The position numbers and the translations under genes are program-made. From Isoetes taiwanensis (taxonomy: Eukaryota > Streptophyta > Lycopodiopsida > Isoetales > Isoetaceae), in contig JAJEKV010000013.1 in the NCBI GenBank assembly GCA_021234155.1, positions 498,001 to 562,000 on the forward strand: 64,000 bases of DNA, read 5' to 3'. Below are positions 21,156 to 31,591 of the stretch, piece after piece (the first letter of the stretch is position 1; every line of letters starts with the position of its first letter). Under the pieces are notes generated by a model. That model saw nothing but the letters and a program-made list of their open reading frames with translations, made no database searches and was not told where the DNA came from.

Positions 21156-24032
21156 ATAAATTTCTTGTATTAATAAGCAAAAGGTGGTACATGACCTTGT
21201 TTCTCAAAATATCTATTATTGGTTCTCGAGATAAAATGTAAAAAAGATAAATAGATACTAAAAAAAAGCTGAAAATCTTATCTATTTGACAAGGTTCAAT
21301 TATTTTTCAGCAAGATGACGGATAAAATAAGGCCAAGATATTTTGGTCTATAATAAAGCTAAAACTTATGCTAAAATCAATTGCATGCACCCTTTTTTTT
21401 TCGAAGTAAAAAATCAACCAATTTTAATTTAATGCATTGTTGCATTGTATATTGAGCTAGGGTCAATAAGGCCCCCTAGAAGTCAAAGAAATCATCATGC
21501 TCCTTGAGATGCCATTATTGACTTAGAATCATCATAAACCACATATATAGCCATTTACACATGCTGGAATTTTAATGGCGTCGCCTCTCCCAAATAGTTG
21601 TTGTTTAATTCTAATTGGATAGTGTGCAATTTGTCGAGAAGCTGCCTAATGATTGTTCCCATTTCCTCTTGATAATGCTACAGGCTTGATAGGTTCGACT
21701 ATAAGAGGACCAAAGTTAAGCTAAGCTTAAAATTTGTCAATAATTTGAGGATATTAAGACGTGCTATTATTCAATTTTACACACGCTTTGGAAGTACCTA
21801 GCATAATAGCAGGGGATTTTTTTTGTATTTTTGTAAATGGTTTTTCAATGATTTGGTGCCCATAATTGATGGGACATATTAATGCTTACATTTAGAGTGC
21901 ATGCTATATTTTATGTTCTAATCTCACTTTCCTAATGGTTTAGCCCCATGTTTGTATGGTTTTTGTGCCATCTTATTTTTCCCTACAATTTCAATGGCCG
22001 AGATTATCTCTTTCAAGTGCGATTCAAAAGCTGATAATGGAACCTCCATTTGCTACTGTATTGTTTAGAGCTCGCATGTAGACATCGAGCTCTTAGTTTC
22101 TCGGGTAAGGATGCTATGGATAGAATCAAGTTTCAGCTTTTTGATCCATAAAGAGCGAGGAATCTGGTTGGCTACGAATATTTAGCAAAAGAGTGAAGTT
22201 TAATGCCACTCCATTTTCTCCCACTCTTCAACTTCTTGTTGCTGAGCATATTTGTGTAGTTTACTCTTTCTAGGACCAGGTTGGGATCAATTCTACCTTG
22301 TTCTGCTCCATTTTCCGTGATCCTACCCATACCTCCTTCTCCAATAGGCTTCTCAACTTCCTTTGAATGTTTCATTCTGCTTCTGAGCTGCCAAGGCTAC
22401 AGAGTTTTCCAGGAGATATTGTCAACGTCACAATTAGAATTTTTGCACTGCATACCATATGCACACATATATTCTTTCACCGTTATGAAGTAAAAGCTTG
22501 CTTTTTGGTAAGTTTCCTACTATCATGCTATATCTACTTGTAGTGTAACATTGCTGCTCAAGAAACATCCATCTATTTATGCTATTTATTTTCGAAGTGG
22601 GCCGCCCAATAAAGCTATCCAAATGGTGGCTATAGCAATTGATTCGCATTCCCAATCATTTTTTAGTGCTGATCATTGTACACCGTCGGATTGATATTCT
22701 CGTGAGAGGACGAGTGACATATATTCGGTCTTTTCAAGCAGCATCTCATTCAGCTGGTATTTTGGTGTGTGTATATCGCGAGCCCTCATCACGAGAATGG
22801 TAATTTTCTATTGTTTGAGGTCTAGGGGGTCTTAGATTTACCACAGTAGTCGTGATTTACAGAGTTATTATAAATTGGAGAAGCAATCTTCTAGAGTTGT
22901 TATAGATCAGAGAAGCATATTGAAAGCTCGAAACATATGCCTTGTACCAGAAGTCTGCAAAATCCATGGGCATGTATAGCAGAGCTTTGGCATTTAGAAA
23001 AAGCATCCCCCATTTTTTTTAATCCTTATCCTTGTGTTTTTACCAGCAAAACTCTCTTTTCGATTAATAAGGTTTCTCATGATTGAATTTTGATGTCGTT
23101 TTAGTTGCTCTACAACTTCATATTGGCCATCATTGCCAGCTGTTCTCTGCTTACGGTACTCATTTCTTGAGCCTGACTGCATGCACTCATATGAAGTACA
23201 GTGGGCACCAGATTACATAATTTGAATACTGGTGCTTCAGCAGTTGGTTGAAATCATATGGCTAAGAGGCATTATTTCTGCAAGGTGGTCAAAGGCATTC
23301 TAGATTGATTACAAACTGGGTGTGGGTATGTTGCAGATTAATATTAGAGTCGCCATAATATGCAAGTGTAGAAATGTAGAGAGTTGATCTTGTACAAATA
23401 TGTCATAGTGCTTTCTATTCGACAAATTTAGAACTGTAGAGAGCTGATCTATTACATCAATATTTTATTGAAATTTATACCACTGAACCTATTTTCTAAA
23501 TTACTATTAATCTGACAAACTTGTTTCCTTTATGTACATGCAGGCTATAGAATCCTCAAATGCATCAGTTCCATGTGATATTCCTCCCATGACTGAAGTC
23601 AACAACAATATTGACCTTGAATTTATTATATTATTAGAGAGCTCTATAAGCAGAGTTCAAGTTCGAATAATCCTGCAACCATCATCTGCAACTAGCACCT
23701 ACACATGTCGAAAACCCTATTGTCGTGATATCGTATCGTTAGTTGGATACATCAATGACATGCACTGATCTATGCAACAAATCCCGTAAGGCTTACATTC
23801 TATCGTAATACTACATATTCTAAACGAGGTGCACCCTGGACTACCACAGTCGTCTACTCGGTCGATCCTACGGCTCAGATCGTATGTTGGAGCTCTTGGG
23901 CACCTCTCGTTTCGCTTATAGTCATTTGTGATTGGGCACCTATGATTTTGAAGTATGAAATACGAGTTTGCCTAAGGTTTTGATGGAATATCGAGCTTCT
24001 ATACGACTTCGCATAATACTCTAGAATTTGAA

Positions 24033-24116
24033 ATACGGGGGCTCGAACCTCTACCAAAATAACTCAATGTCCTAATAAGATTATTTTGACCAATATAACC
24101 AATGAGCTAATGTGAT
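24033..24116 (-). repeat. tRNA-like SINE head, reverse strand
   Basis: Reading the reverse strand, TAGCTCATTGG (from 24109) fits the Pol III A box and GTTCGAGCC (from 24048) fits the B box. The spacing of about 50 bases is longer than in most tRNAs but possible with a long variable arm. There is no clear acceptor pairing, so a SINE head or tRNA relic is likely. Confidence 0.45.
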
Positions 24117-24724
24117 TACTTTTTATCTAAAATTATGTTTTTTTTTTAACAACCCACTCAATTGTTTTTGGGATATGGTCTATGGTTTTAGGAATTGTTA
24201 TTTTTACATCCACATCAAATCCCCCTAGAACCCCTTGTTATTATGCTAACCCCTAGAACTCCTTGTTATTGTGCTACATATTGATGCATACACACGATTG
24301 GACATAGATCAATGCAAGCATTTAAGTACTCAAATAAACAGGCTAATTGCCTTCTGTAGATTAATCGGCAGGCACATCAGCGAAGCATATAAACTTTATC
24401 TATTGCATCTCGTATCTTACACTGCTACCCATATTGAAGCATCTAAACTTTATATGTTGCTAAACTTTATAAGTTGCTTTCTATTTTATTAGCTATTTTA
24501 AATTTCTATATAAATATATCATATACATTTGAATATATCTATAATATCGTCATCATTACAAATGTTTCCTATCTTGTTTATCAATCCCTACACCATCCCC
24601 ATGGCCCCGAAGAGCAGGGGAAAAATTAAGTGTACTATATATATTTTCATAAAAAATGGTTTGGCTATTTTTCAAAATCTTACAGTAGGGTGCACGCACG
24701 TTATTGGGGGACACTTTTTTTGTC

Positions 24725-27360
24725 AGCAGTCCGCTCACCGATCTTTTGAGAAAAGATCAAGAGTATGTGTGGGGTCGAGCTCAGTAAGAGGCCTTTGAAA
24801 GGATGAAAAATCTTTTGGTGAGTAGTCTAGTACTGAAGGTACCTGACCTCAATGAGTCGTTTGAGGTATATACGGATGCTTGTGGGCAAGCTCTGGGAGT
24901 TGTGCTTATGCAGCAAGGTCGTGTTATCACATATGAGCCGTAAGCTTAATCAAAGTATTGAAGACGTGGCGGCACTACTTGAGATGTGGAACTGGTAAAG
25001 GGCCGCACAAGTTTGTGGTATATACTGACCACAAGCCTTTAAGGTTTTTGCAAAGCCAACCTGAGATTAGTCCTAGGCAAGCTAGGTGGCGTGACTTTTT
25101 GCATGAGTTCCATTTTAGTATTGAGCATATCCCTGGAAAGAATATAAGCATTTGAATACTTTGATGGTAGGGAGAGTGATCTCTTCCAAAGGATTAAAGA
25201 CGCATATCACGAAGATAAGCAACAACCCGCAGTAACCAAATCTGGGGATTGGTGGACTGAACAAGATGAGTTGTACTTTTATAAATCAAGGATTGATATT
25301 GCGTGACCATTATGAAACCCTGCAAGCTGGGCATGGGGGTGAGTGGAAGATCTATGAGTTGGTCAAATGCCACTACTATTGGCCAGACATGAAGGAACAA
25401 GTCTAGGACTTGGTTTCGCATTGTTTGACGTGTCAAGCTGTTAAAGCTGACCATGGTCGTACTCCGGGACTATTGCAGCCTATACCTATACCATTACAAA
25501 GGTGGGAGTGTAATTATGGATTTTATAGTTGCTTTGCCTAGAACTGTAAGGCAAAACACTCTAGGTATGGGTGATTGTTGATTATCTAACTAAGTACGCC
25601 AAATTTGTGGCCTTAAAGGAGGATGCTACTGGTTCAGTTGTAGCAATTCCATATATGAGATATGTTTTCCCTCTTTTTAGTTTGCCTTTGTCTATCATAA
25701 GTGATCGGGACACCAAGTTTACAGTCATTTTTAGAGGGACCTTATGAAAGGTCTTAATGTGCGATTGAGAATGAGTAGTGGTAACCACCCACAAACGGAT
25801 GGCCAAACTGAGACAATCAACATGATCCTGGAGGATATGTTGAGAAGTTTTGTCCATGAACGCCAAACTCGTTGGGAGGACTACTTGACTTACCTAGAGT
25901 TTGCGTATAACAACAGCCATCATACGGGAATTAAAATGACTCCCTTCCTTGCTATGATGGGGCGAAATCCCAAAACTCATGCCGGTATGCATAAGTACCT
26001 TAAGGTGGATGCCCCGTGAATATGTTGGATGACATGAATGCAATTTTGCTTCAATATCTGCAAAACTTGCGAAAAGCGCAAGATCGCGCTCAAGTGTATG
26101 CTCATAAGCGTAGACGTAATGCTACCTATGAGGAAGGTGACTATGTGTTCTTAAGGATTGTGTATCCTTCGTCATTATGAATCAACACCCTTAAACCGTT
26201 GGTTAAAGGGCGTGTGCCTAAGTTAACCCCGAGATATGCTGGACCTTTTAAGATTCTTAAAAGGTCAGGTACCACAGCATATGAGTTCGCGTTACTGCAG
26301 GATATTGATCTCCATCCTGTATTCCATGTAAGCCAGCTTAATCGAGCTATCCTAGATACAGACAATATTGTTAGTCCTGAGAGTATACCGTTAGTGTTAA
26401 GCTCCGCTGTAACATCCAAACGGATTCTAGATACTCGTGTTCGGCATATGCGCAATAGAGATATTCGTGAATATCTGGTCTTGTGGCAAAGCCAGTCTCA
26501 CGCGGATGCCACTTGAGAGACGGATGCGTTTGTGTAACGTTTTCCTCATTTGAAACTCTAAACCTTAAGGACAAGGTCCTAAGGGGAGGGGAGGAAATTA
26601 TTATGAACCAAGGGCAAGTCGCGCTTGCGGGCCTTGGGACTGGGAGTCTGCCTTTGGAAGTGCCACTGGGTGGCATGGGAACGTTCCGAGGAGTAGTTAC
26701 CGCCTAAGGGCGGCGTGGGGTTTATTTTTAAATGGTTAAACTTTCGTACGTAAAAGTGACACTTTAAATAAATTATAAAAGGCCCTTTAGGAAAACCACT
26801 TAACCATTGTTATATGGGTATGAGGTGGCATTTTTGGATTGGGCAAGGTGATTAAAAGGGAAAATTGATCCCTGTAACGTCGCGTTGGAGCAGTCTGGTC
26901 GGATCTGATGGAAAGGCTCAATTCTATCATTAGGAAGGTTGGTTTTAGCTGGAGAAAAGGCCCAAGAGCCTTTTTCCAGCTATTCTTAGCCCTAGTGGCC
27001 TTATAAAGGGATTTAATGACGATTTCTGAGAACATAGTTTTGCCTCTGAAGCCAAGCAATTGGAGTGCTTTGCTTCTCCTTGCTACTTGATCTTCTGCTT
27101 TTAGAGGTCTTAGGCCATTTCGAATTGATTGGGAATCAATTCGGTCTGTTCCGAGCAACTCCATTATTTGGTGTTTGCTTGTAAGGTCACTTCATTCTTG
27201 GAGCGTTTGTGACTTCTCCTTGAGCAATATTGCTGCTGCAATATTGAGTTCTTGCGATAGAACTTCTGAAGCTGGGCTTCAGGCTGATCCTGGGGATCAG
27301 TAGCGATTGTGCATGGGGAGTTCTGGGGACTCGCGGTTGAGGGGAACTTTAGGTAGCACA
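24725..27360 (+). mobile_element. Decayed chromovirus-type gypsy element (3' half plus LTR)
   Basis: The copy starts within the RT/RNase H connection (PLTDLLRKDQEYVWG), then RNase H (VYTDACGQALGVVL, VVYTDHKPLRFLQ). An integrase zinc finger follows (YYWPDMKEQV, CLTCQ), then the core (GNHPQTDGQTE) and a C-terminal chromodomain. Many stops and frameshifts split it. A polypurine tract at 26581-26597 (aaggggaggggaggaaa) introduces the 3' LTR, which runs to roughly 27360; both LTR ends are approximate. The 5' half is missing. A chromodomain after the integrase identifies the chromovirus branch of Ty3/gypsy. Confidence 0.8.
26199..26516 (+). pseudogene. Integrase tail with chromodomain
   Basis: This open frame of 105 residues is the best preserved part of the copy. 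It has the GPFKIL integrase C-terminal block, then HPVFHVSQL, then the chromodomain (RILDTRVRHMRNRDIREYL, VLWQSQ). Chromodomains bind histone marks and steer integration. The usual terminal ATWE is cut at the stop after HADAT. Confidence 0.75.
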
Positions 27361-27419
27361 ATTGGACCTACTTTCTGTAGGCTGTGATAAGTTTTGAAAT
27401 GCTTAGGTGACTAGTTGAT

Positions 27420-28250
27420 AATCACAGGTAACAAAGGAGTGATGAAAAAATATGCTTTGGAAAAAAACCACTCCTTTCTTATTTGTATACCCTTTTTTGC
27501 CTTATGACACCTGCTCCTGGCTGGTGCCATCGGTGATGTTGGTTGTTATTTTCAATTCTTTGTATATTTTCTCATGTTTTGTGAGGATTTGCTATATGGC
27601 TACCACTATCTATATGGCTTTAGTGTTGTCCCTTATTTCCTTATCTACTGGAGCTCCGGGCAGTCCACATATCCCACTGCTTTCCTTATGTCCTCATATG
27701 CAGGACATCTATTCCAGATGTGCTTCTCATCTTCTTTCTCTGCCATGTTGCATATTGTGGAGTTGTCCACACTGTCTATCGTAGGCCGCTGCCTTTTTTC
27801 CTTTCTCAATCTATAGCTTATGATTCCCTATTCTGAACATGCAGATTGTTGTTCGACGTGTCTTTGATATGCTACTATCATTATATATTTTCTATAAGCT
27901 CCCTTCCGGGTTCATGTCTGCTAGATAAAGTCCCACTTTGATGTCTGGCTTTCTCTTTATCCATTGTCTCATTATTCTCCCCCTAAAATTGTTCTATGTC
28001 CCCTTTAATATGCTATTGTCCACTTCATTCCATAGGTCACATCCCATGCCTTCGGCTCATATTTCTGGTATCCATCCATTCTCACTATTTCTTGCCATCC
28101 TTTTTTATTTCTCTATTGCTCGTGCGACCAACTTGAATCTTGATCTTCCTGCTCAGGTATTATTTTGTTCTTTCCAATCCCAGGATCTTGAACGGTACTA
28201 TCCATGTTTTATGCGATATGATTCCTCCTGAAGTAGCCGCAAGGCATCTA
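27420..28250 (-). mobile_element. LINE ORF2 3' fragment, degenerate
   Basis: Translated on the reverse strand across several stops, the text contains a Cys/His block (ICNMAEKEDEKHIWNRCPAY, then EDIR). This matches the C-terminal zinc region of plant LINE reverse transcriptases (CxxC, E, H, C then Y and IR). The same block occurs in the better LINE copies at about 48.6 and 56.0 kb. The RT core is not included. Confidence 0.5.
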
Positions 28251-28389
28251 AACTCCAACATCCCATTGGCAGACAAGGGAAAGAGCCTAGCATAAGGACC
28301 CCTTAGCAGGAGATATCGCAGATGAGATAAACAATGCAGGAGCTAGTAAGCTTGCTAGTTGAAAGATTCCCACTAGCAGGGAATCCAAT

Positions 28390-30187
28390 GCTCAAGAAGC
28401 ACAAAATCACAATAGCCAGCACGTCCAGCAGCATTTGCACAAGCAAAGGTTAAAGTCAAGAACTAAAAGCATCATAGTTCCTCCAGTTCTAGCTCCACCT
28501 CTGACTCACCAGAGACAGAGATAAAAAATGAAGATGAGGAAGAGGTTGGAGTTGTCAACAAGAGTGGGAACGATAAGATATATATCATCAAGAACAAAGC
28601 TAGCAAAGGAGCGGACTCTTCTAAGAAAGTAGACTCCATAATGATCAATGTCTGGAAGGCGAGAAAGCTACTAGCAGTAAAAGATAAAAACTGAAAGCAA
28701 AAGCCTAGCTAGATGAAATGCGCAAATTCGGTAATGCTTATGAGATGGACAAAGACAAGGAAAATAGTTGCAATAGTCAATCTCAACAACTCAGTCAAAA
28801 TATGGTGGAAAGACTATTCAAGAGTACATGACTAAACTTGGAGCATTCAAGAGACACTACATGCCTAGGTTTCACAACCGCCATTAGATACAGGTCTTTT
28901 ATCAGCTTGAGAAAGGGCAAAGGACCGAGAGTTGTACATTGAGGAGTACACTGAGGAGTTTATGAGACTTTGATTGTATGTCCCAGATACTAGCAAAAGG
29001 CAGGCAATTGAAGGTTACATTGATGGCTTGAATGATAACATCAAGAAGCTTGTACGAGCCATCAACCCACTCACTGTATCGAAAGAAACCCTTTGAATCC
29101 TTCTCAAAAGCAGAGAGGCTATGATAAGGGCAAGACCACAACAACTTATAACCCAAGGCCCTCCAGCAAGTCGACATGAAAGTTAAGAAAGTTACCCCGA
29201 TAATGCAGTGCATGTCTAACAAGAAATTGCTTAAGTGCATAACAAGGGGGAAGGTAGCTTATGTATTCAAGTTGGAATCATTAGACCTTGAGTCCAAGGA
29301 TAGTACAAAATAGAAAGCTCTAAGTAAATTGCCTATGCAAACAACAAGGCTAATAAAAGAGTTTCACAATCTATCCTTTGATAGGAATTCCCTCCTTACA
29401 GAGGAGTGGAGTATGAGATTGCACTTGCACCTGGCTCTAAGGCCACTAGTATATTCTGTATAGGATGATTACTCCTGGGTTGGTGGAGCTAAATAAGCAA
29501 TTGCAAGAACTCCTAGATTTAGGGTTCATAAGACTTAGTATCTCTCCTTTTGGGGTATCCATCCTCTTTTTTAAGAAAGAGGGTGGAAGCTTGAAAATGT
29601 GTATTGACTAACATCAATTAAACAAGCACACCATCAAGAATAGGTACGGCCAGTGTTGTTCCTTACAGGTACAATAACTTTCAAGTACTTAGCGTACCGT
29701 AATACGAATAAAAAACGCGTTGTATTTGTGTCAAATTTTGGTAGTCTTCAACATGAGTACAGTAAGTATTTTATAGGTACGATACGTATTTTAAAAGTAT
29801 TTTATAGTTTCTGTAAGTATGTTATAAGTATTTTATAGGTTCGGTACGTATTTTATAGGTATGGTAACAACACCTTTTAACGTACTATTTTTTTTCTTAT
29901 TACGTTAAAAACTTAGAGGTACGTTATGAGGTATGATACGTAAAATACTTACAATATCGTACAGGTACGGTAAGTAGACTTGTCTAGAGTAGAGGATATA
30001 ATGGACCAGCTCCATGGAGTAAAGTTGTTCTCCAAGATTGACTTCAGATCCAAATAGCATAAATAGAATGAAAGAAGAGGATGCTCACAAGATGGCCTTT
30101 AGGAAGAGTTATGGACATTACGAGTTCACACTAATACCACTCTGATTGTTTAATGCGCTTGCAACATTCATGAGAAACAAGGTTGCA
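28390..30187 (+). mobile_element. Decayed gypsy element: gag and start of RT
   Basis: A gag-like part (about 28700-29200) contains EYTEEFMRL and IEGYIDGLNDNIKKLVRAI. An RT N-terminal part at 29470-29640 reads [20 protein letters not shown], then MCID. After an insertion at 29650-29962 the RT resumes with RVEDIMDQLHGVKLFSKIDF and KMAFRKSYGHYEF. It ends at the hairpin at 30188. Many stops are present. The remaining pol and LTRs are missing. Confidence 0.7.
29642..29970. mobile_element. 313-bp insertion in the gypsy RT with an 8-bp target duplication
   Basis: AGGTACGG occurs at 29642-29649 and again at 29963-29970, and the RT reading resumes directly after the second copy. The insert (29650-29962) is AT-rich with repeats of AAGTATTTTATAGGTACG. 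It begins CCAGTGTTG, and an inner block GGTAACAACACC at about 29867 mirrors that start. CAGTG ends and 8-bp duplications are typical of hAT elements, so a small hAT-type non-autonomous element is the best guess. Confidence 0.5.
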
Positions 30188-30223
30188 TTTGAAACGGGAG
30201 TGTTGCACAACTCCCGTTTCAAA
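30188..30223. repeat. Perfect 14-bp inverted repeat with 8-base loop
   Basis: TTTGAAACGGGAGT, loop GTTGCACA, ACTCCCGTTTCAAA. It sits at the exact point where the upstream gypsy homology stops, so it may mark a junction or the end of another element. Confidence 0.75.
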
Positions 30224-30506
30224 GATTCCCTCAAAAAAACATGGCATCCTCCCAGAAATGAACTTTTTGGCCGGGTCAAAGGATTTTGCGAGGTTAAATT
30301 TTTTTTTTTGCTTGCTTTTTAACTTCTCAGCAAGTGTACATTTTCATTTTATGAAATATCATAGCCAAAAAGAGCAAAATTTACGGCTGACTATGCAATC
30401 CTTGAAATGAAGACAACAAAAACATCTTAGTTTAAATGAATTAATAATAGTACATTAATTAGAAATTTTAAATACATCAGTTTTGAAGGCAAAATTAATT
30501 TTAACA

Positions 30507-31187
30507 CTAGAATAGTCTGTCAACTGTTAGTGGAAAAGGGCCAAATTTACAGTTGATTGTGTAGTGTAGACAAAGATTGGCAGTTCGTCTATTACCACAC
30601 TCAATCATGATATAAAGAGATTGAAGCCAGTAGACAGCATTAATTAGAATTCCTTTGTGAAGATTCAAGCAGAAAGCCCATAATTTATCTAGCTTGATAC
30701 CATGCTTATTGACTTTAACAATGACAGCCGAGTCATGAAAAGAATTCAATTTTGCATGAACAGAAGGAAGATCCAAAGAAATACCATTAAAAGTTTCAGC
30801 TTTCTTTGTGAAAGGAGGCTTGAATGATCGAATTGTTCCAAGAGCATTCTCAAGAGATACATCCGAGAATATCTGTTGTTCCGGCCTTTTTTCTCCATAG
30901 GCAATGGAAATTTGGAGATCCGGGTCCATGCATGGCAATTGGCCTTTGAAATCAGGGTCCTTAGACAGATTGTCCCAGCATGGTACTTTGAAGGAAAGGG
31001 GATCCATCGATTTGGCAGACTGTCCAGAGAAAGAGTTAGCAAAATCACCAAAGAAAATGAATTTTTTTGGATTTTCTTGAAAGGACCTTAGTTGCTTGAG
31101 AAGTTCGGCGCGATCAGAGGGGTCGAGATCAGCAAATGCGTGAAGGATGGAAAGAAATTTAGGGTAATTTTTGTTTATAAGATCCAT
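30507..31187 (-). CDS. Unidentified 226-residue ORF, weakly like a LINE/gag N-terminus (DUF4283-like)
   Basis: A reverse-strand frame from ATG 31187 to the stop at 30507. The N-terminal third is charged (PSDRAELLKQLRSFQENPKK). The C-terminal third (SAVIVKVNKHGIKLDKLWAF, then LYIMIECGN) has the hydrophobic pattern of DUF4283, a domain found at the start of many plant retroelement proteins. The match is from pattern memory and weak. No zinc knuckle or RT follows. An open frame at 31675-31352 upstream on the same strand may be another exon. Origin in a retroelement is likely; function unknown. Confidence 0.4.
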   Translation of the reverse strand: MDLINKNYPKFLSILHAFADLDPSDRAELLKQLRSFQENPKKFIFFGDFANSFSGQSAKSMDPLSFKVPCWDNLSKDPDFKGQLPCMDPDLQISIAYGEKRPEQQIFSDVSLENALGTIRSFKPPFTKKAETFNGISLDLPSVHAKLNSFHDSAVIVKVNKHGIKLDKLWAFCLNLHKGILINAVYWLQSLYIMIECGNRRTANLCLHYTINCKFGPFPLTVDRLF

Positions 31188-31591
31188 CCAGAAAGAACCA
31201 GGTGAAAACTACAAAAGCAGATTGAAAATGTGCGAAATAGCAGGGGAAAACAAAGGGCAAGAAAAAACAAGGGGCGAGAAAATTTGAAATTAGGAAGCTG
31301 GAGAGCCAGACTCAAAGCCAAAATGAAAGGAAACCGACACAAGAGAATGAGTCATTGCTCAGAAAATACCTTTACCACAATTTTGGAGTCACTCCAACCA
31401 CAATGCACATGAAAGATGCCTGAAGCTGAAACCTCTTTTCTGCCAATGAATTCTTGAAGCCAGGAATCAACAATTTCAACTTTGAATTCGACGGAGCTTG
31501 GAACATTGCTGATGTGTGCCTCCCGCCTAGAAGGTGATAACCCCATGAGCACGTTTTTTGTAGGAAGGACATTGCAAATCATCACATTCCA

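Larger units (their letters stand above)
19905..24032. other. Gene-poor stretch
   Basis: No gene is supported. Contents include the paired direct repeat at 20604-20736 and the GC hairpin at 21132-21155. A T-arm-like GCAGGTTCAACTCCTGC lies at about 21025 but no full tRNA can be folded around it. An open frame at 23532-23768 shows no recognisable domain. Confidence 0.5.
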
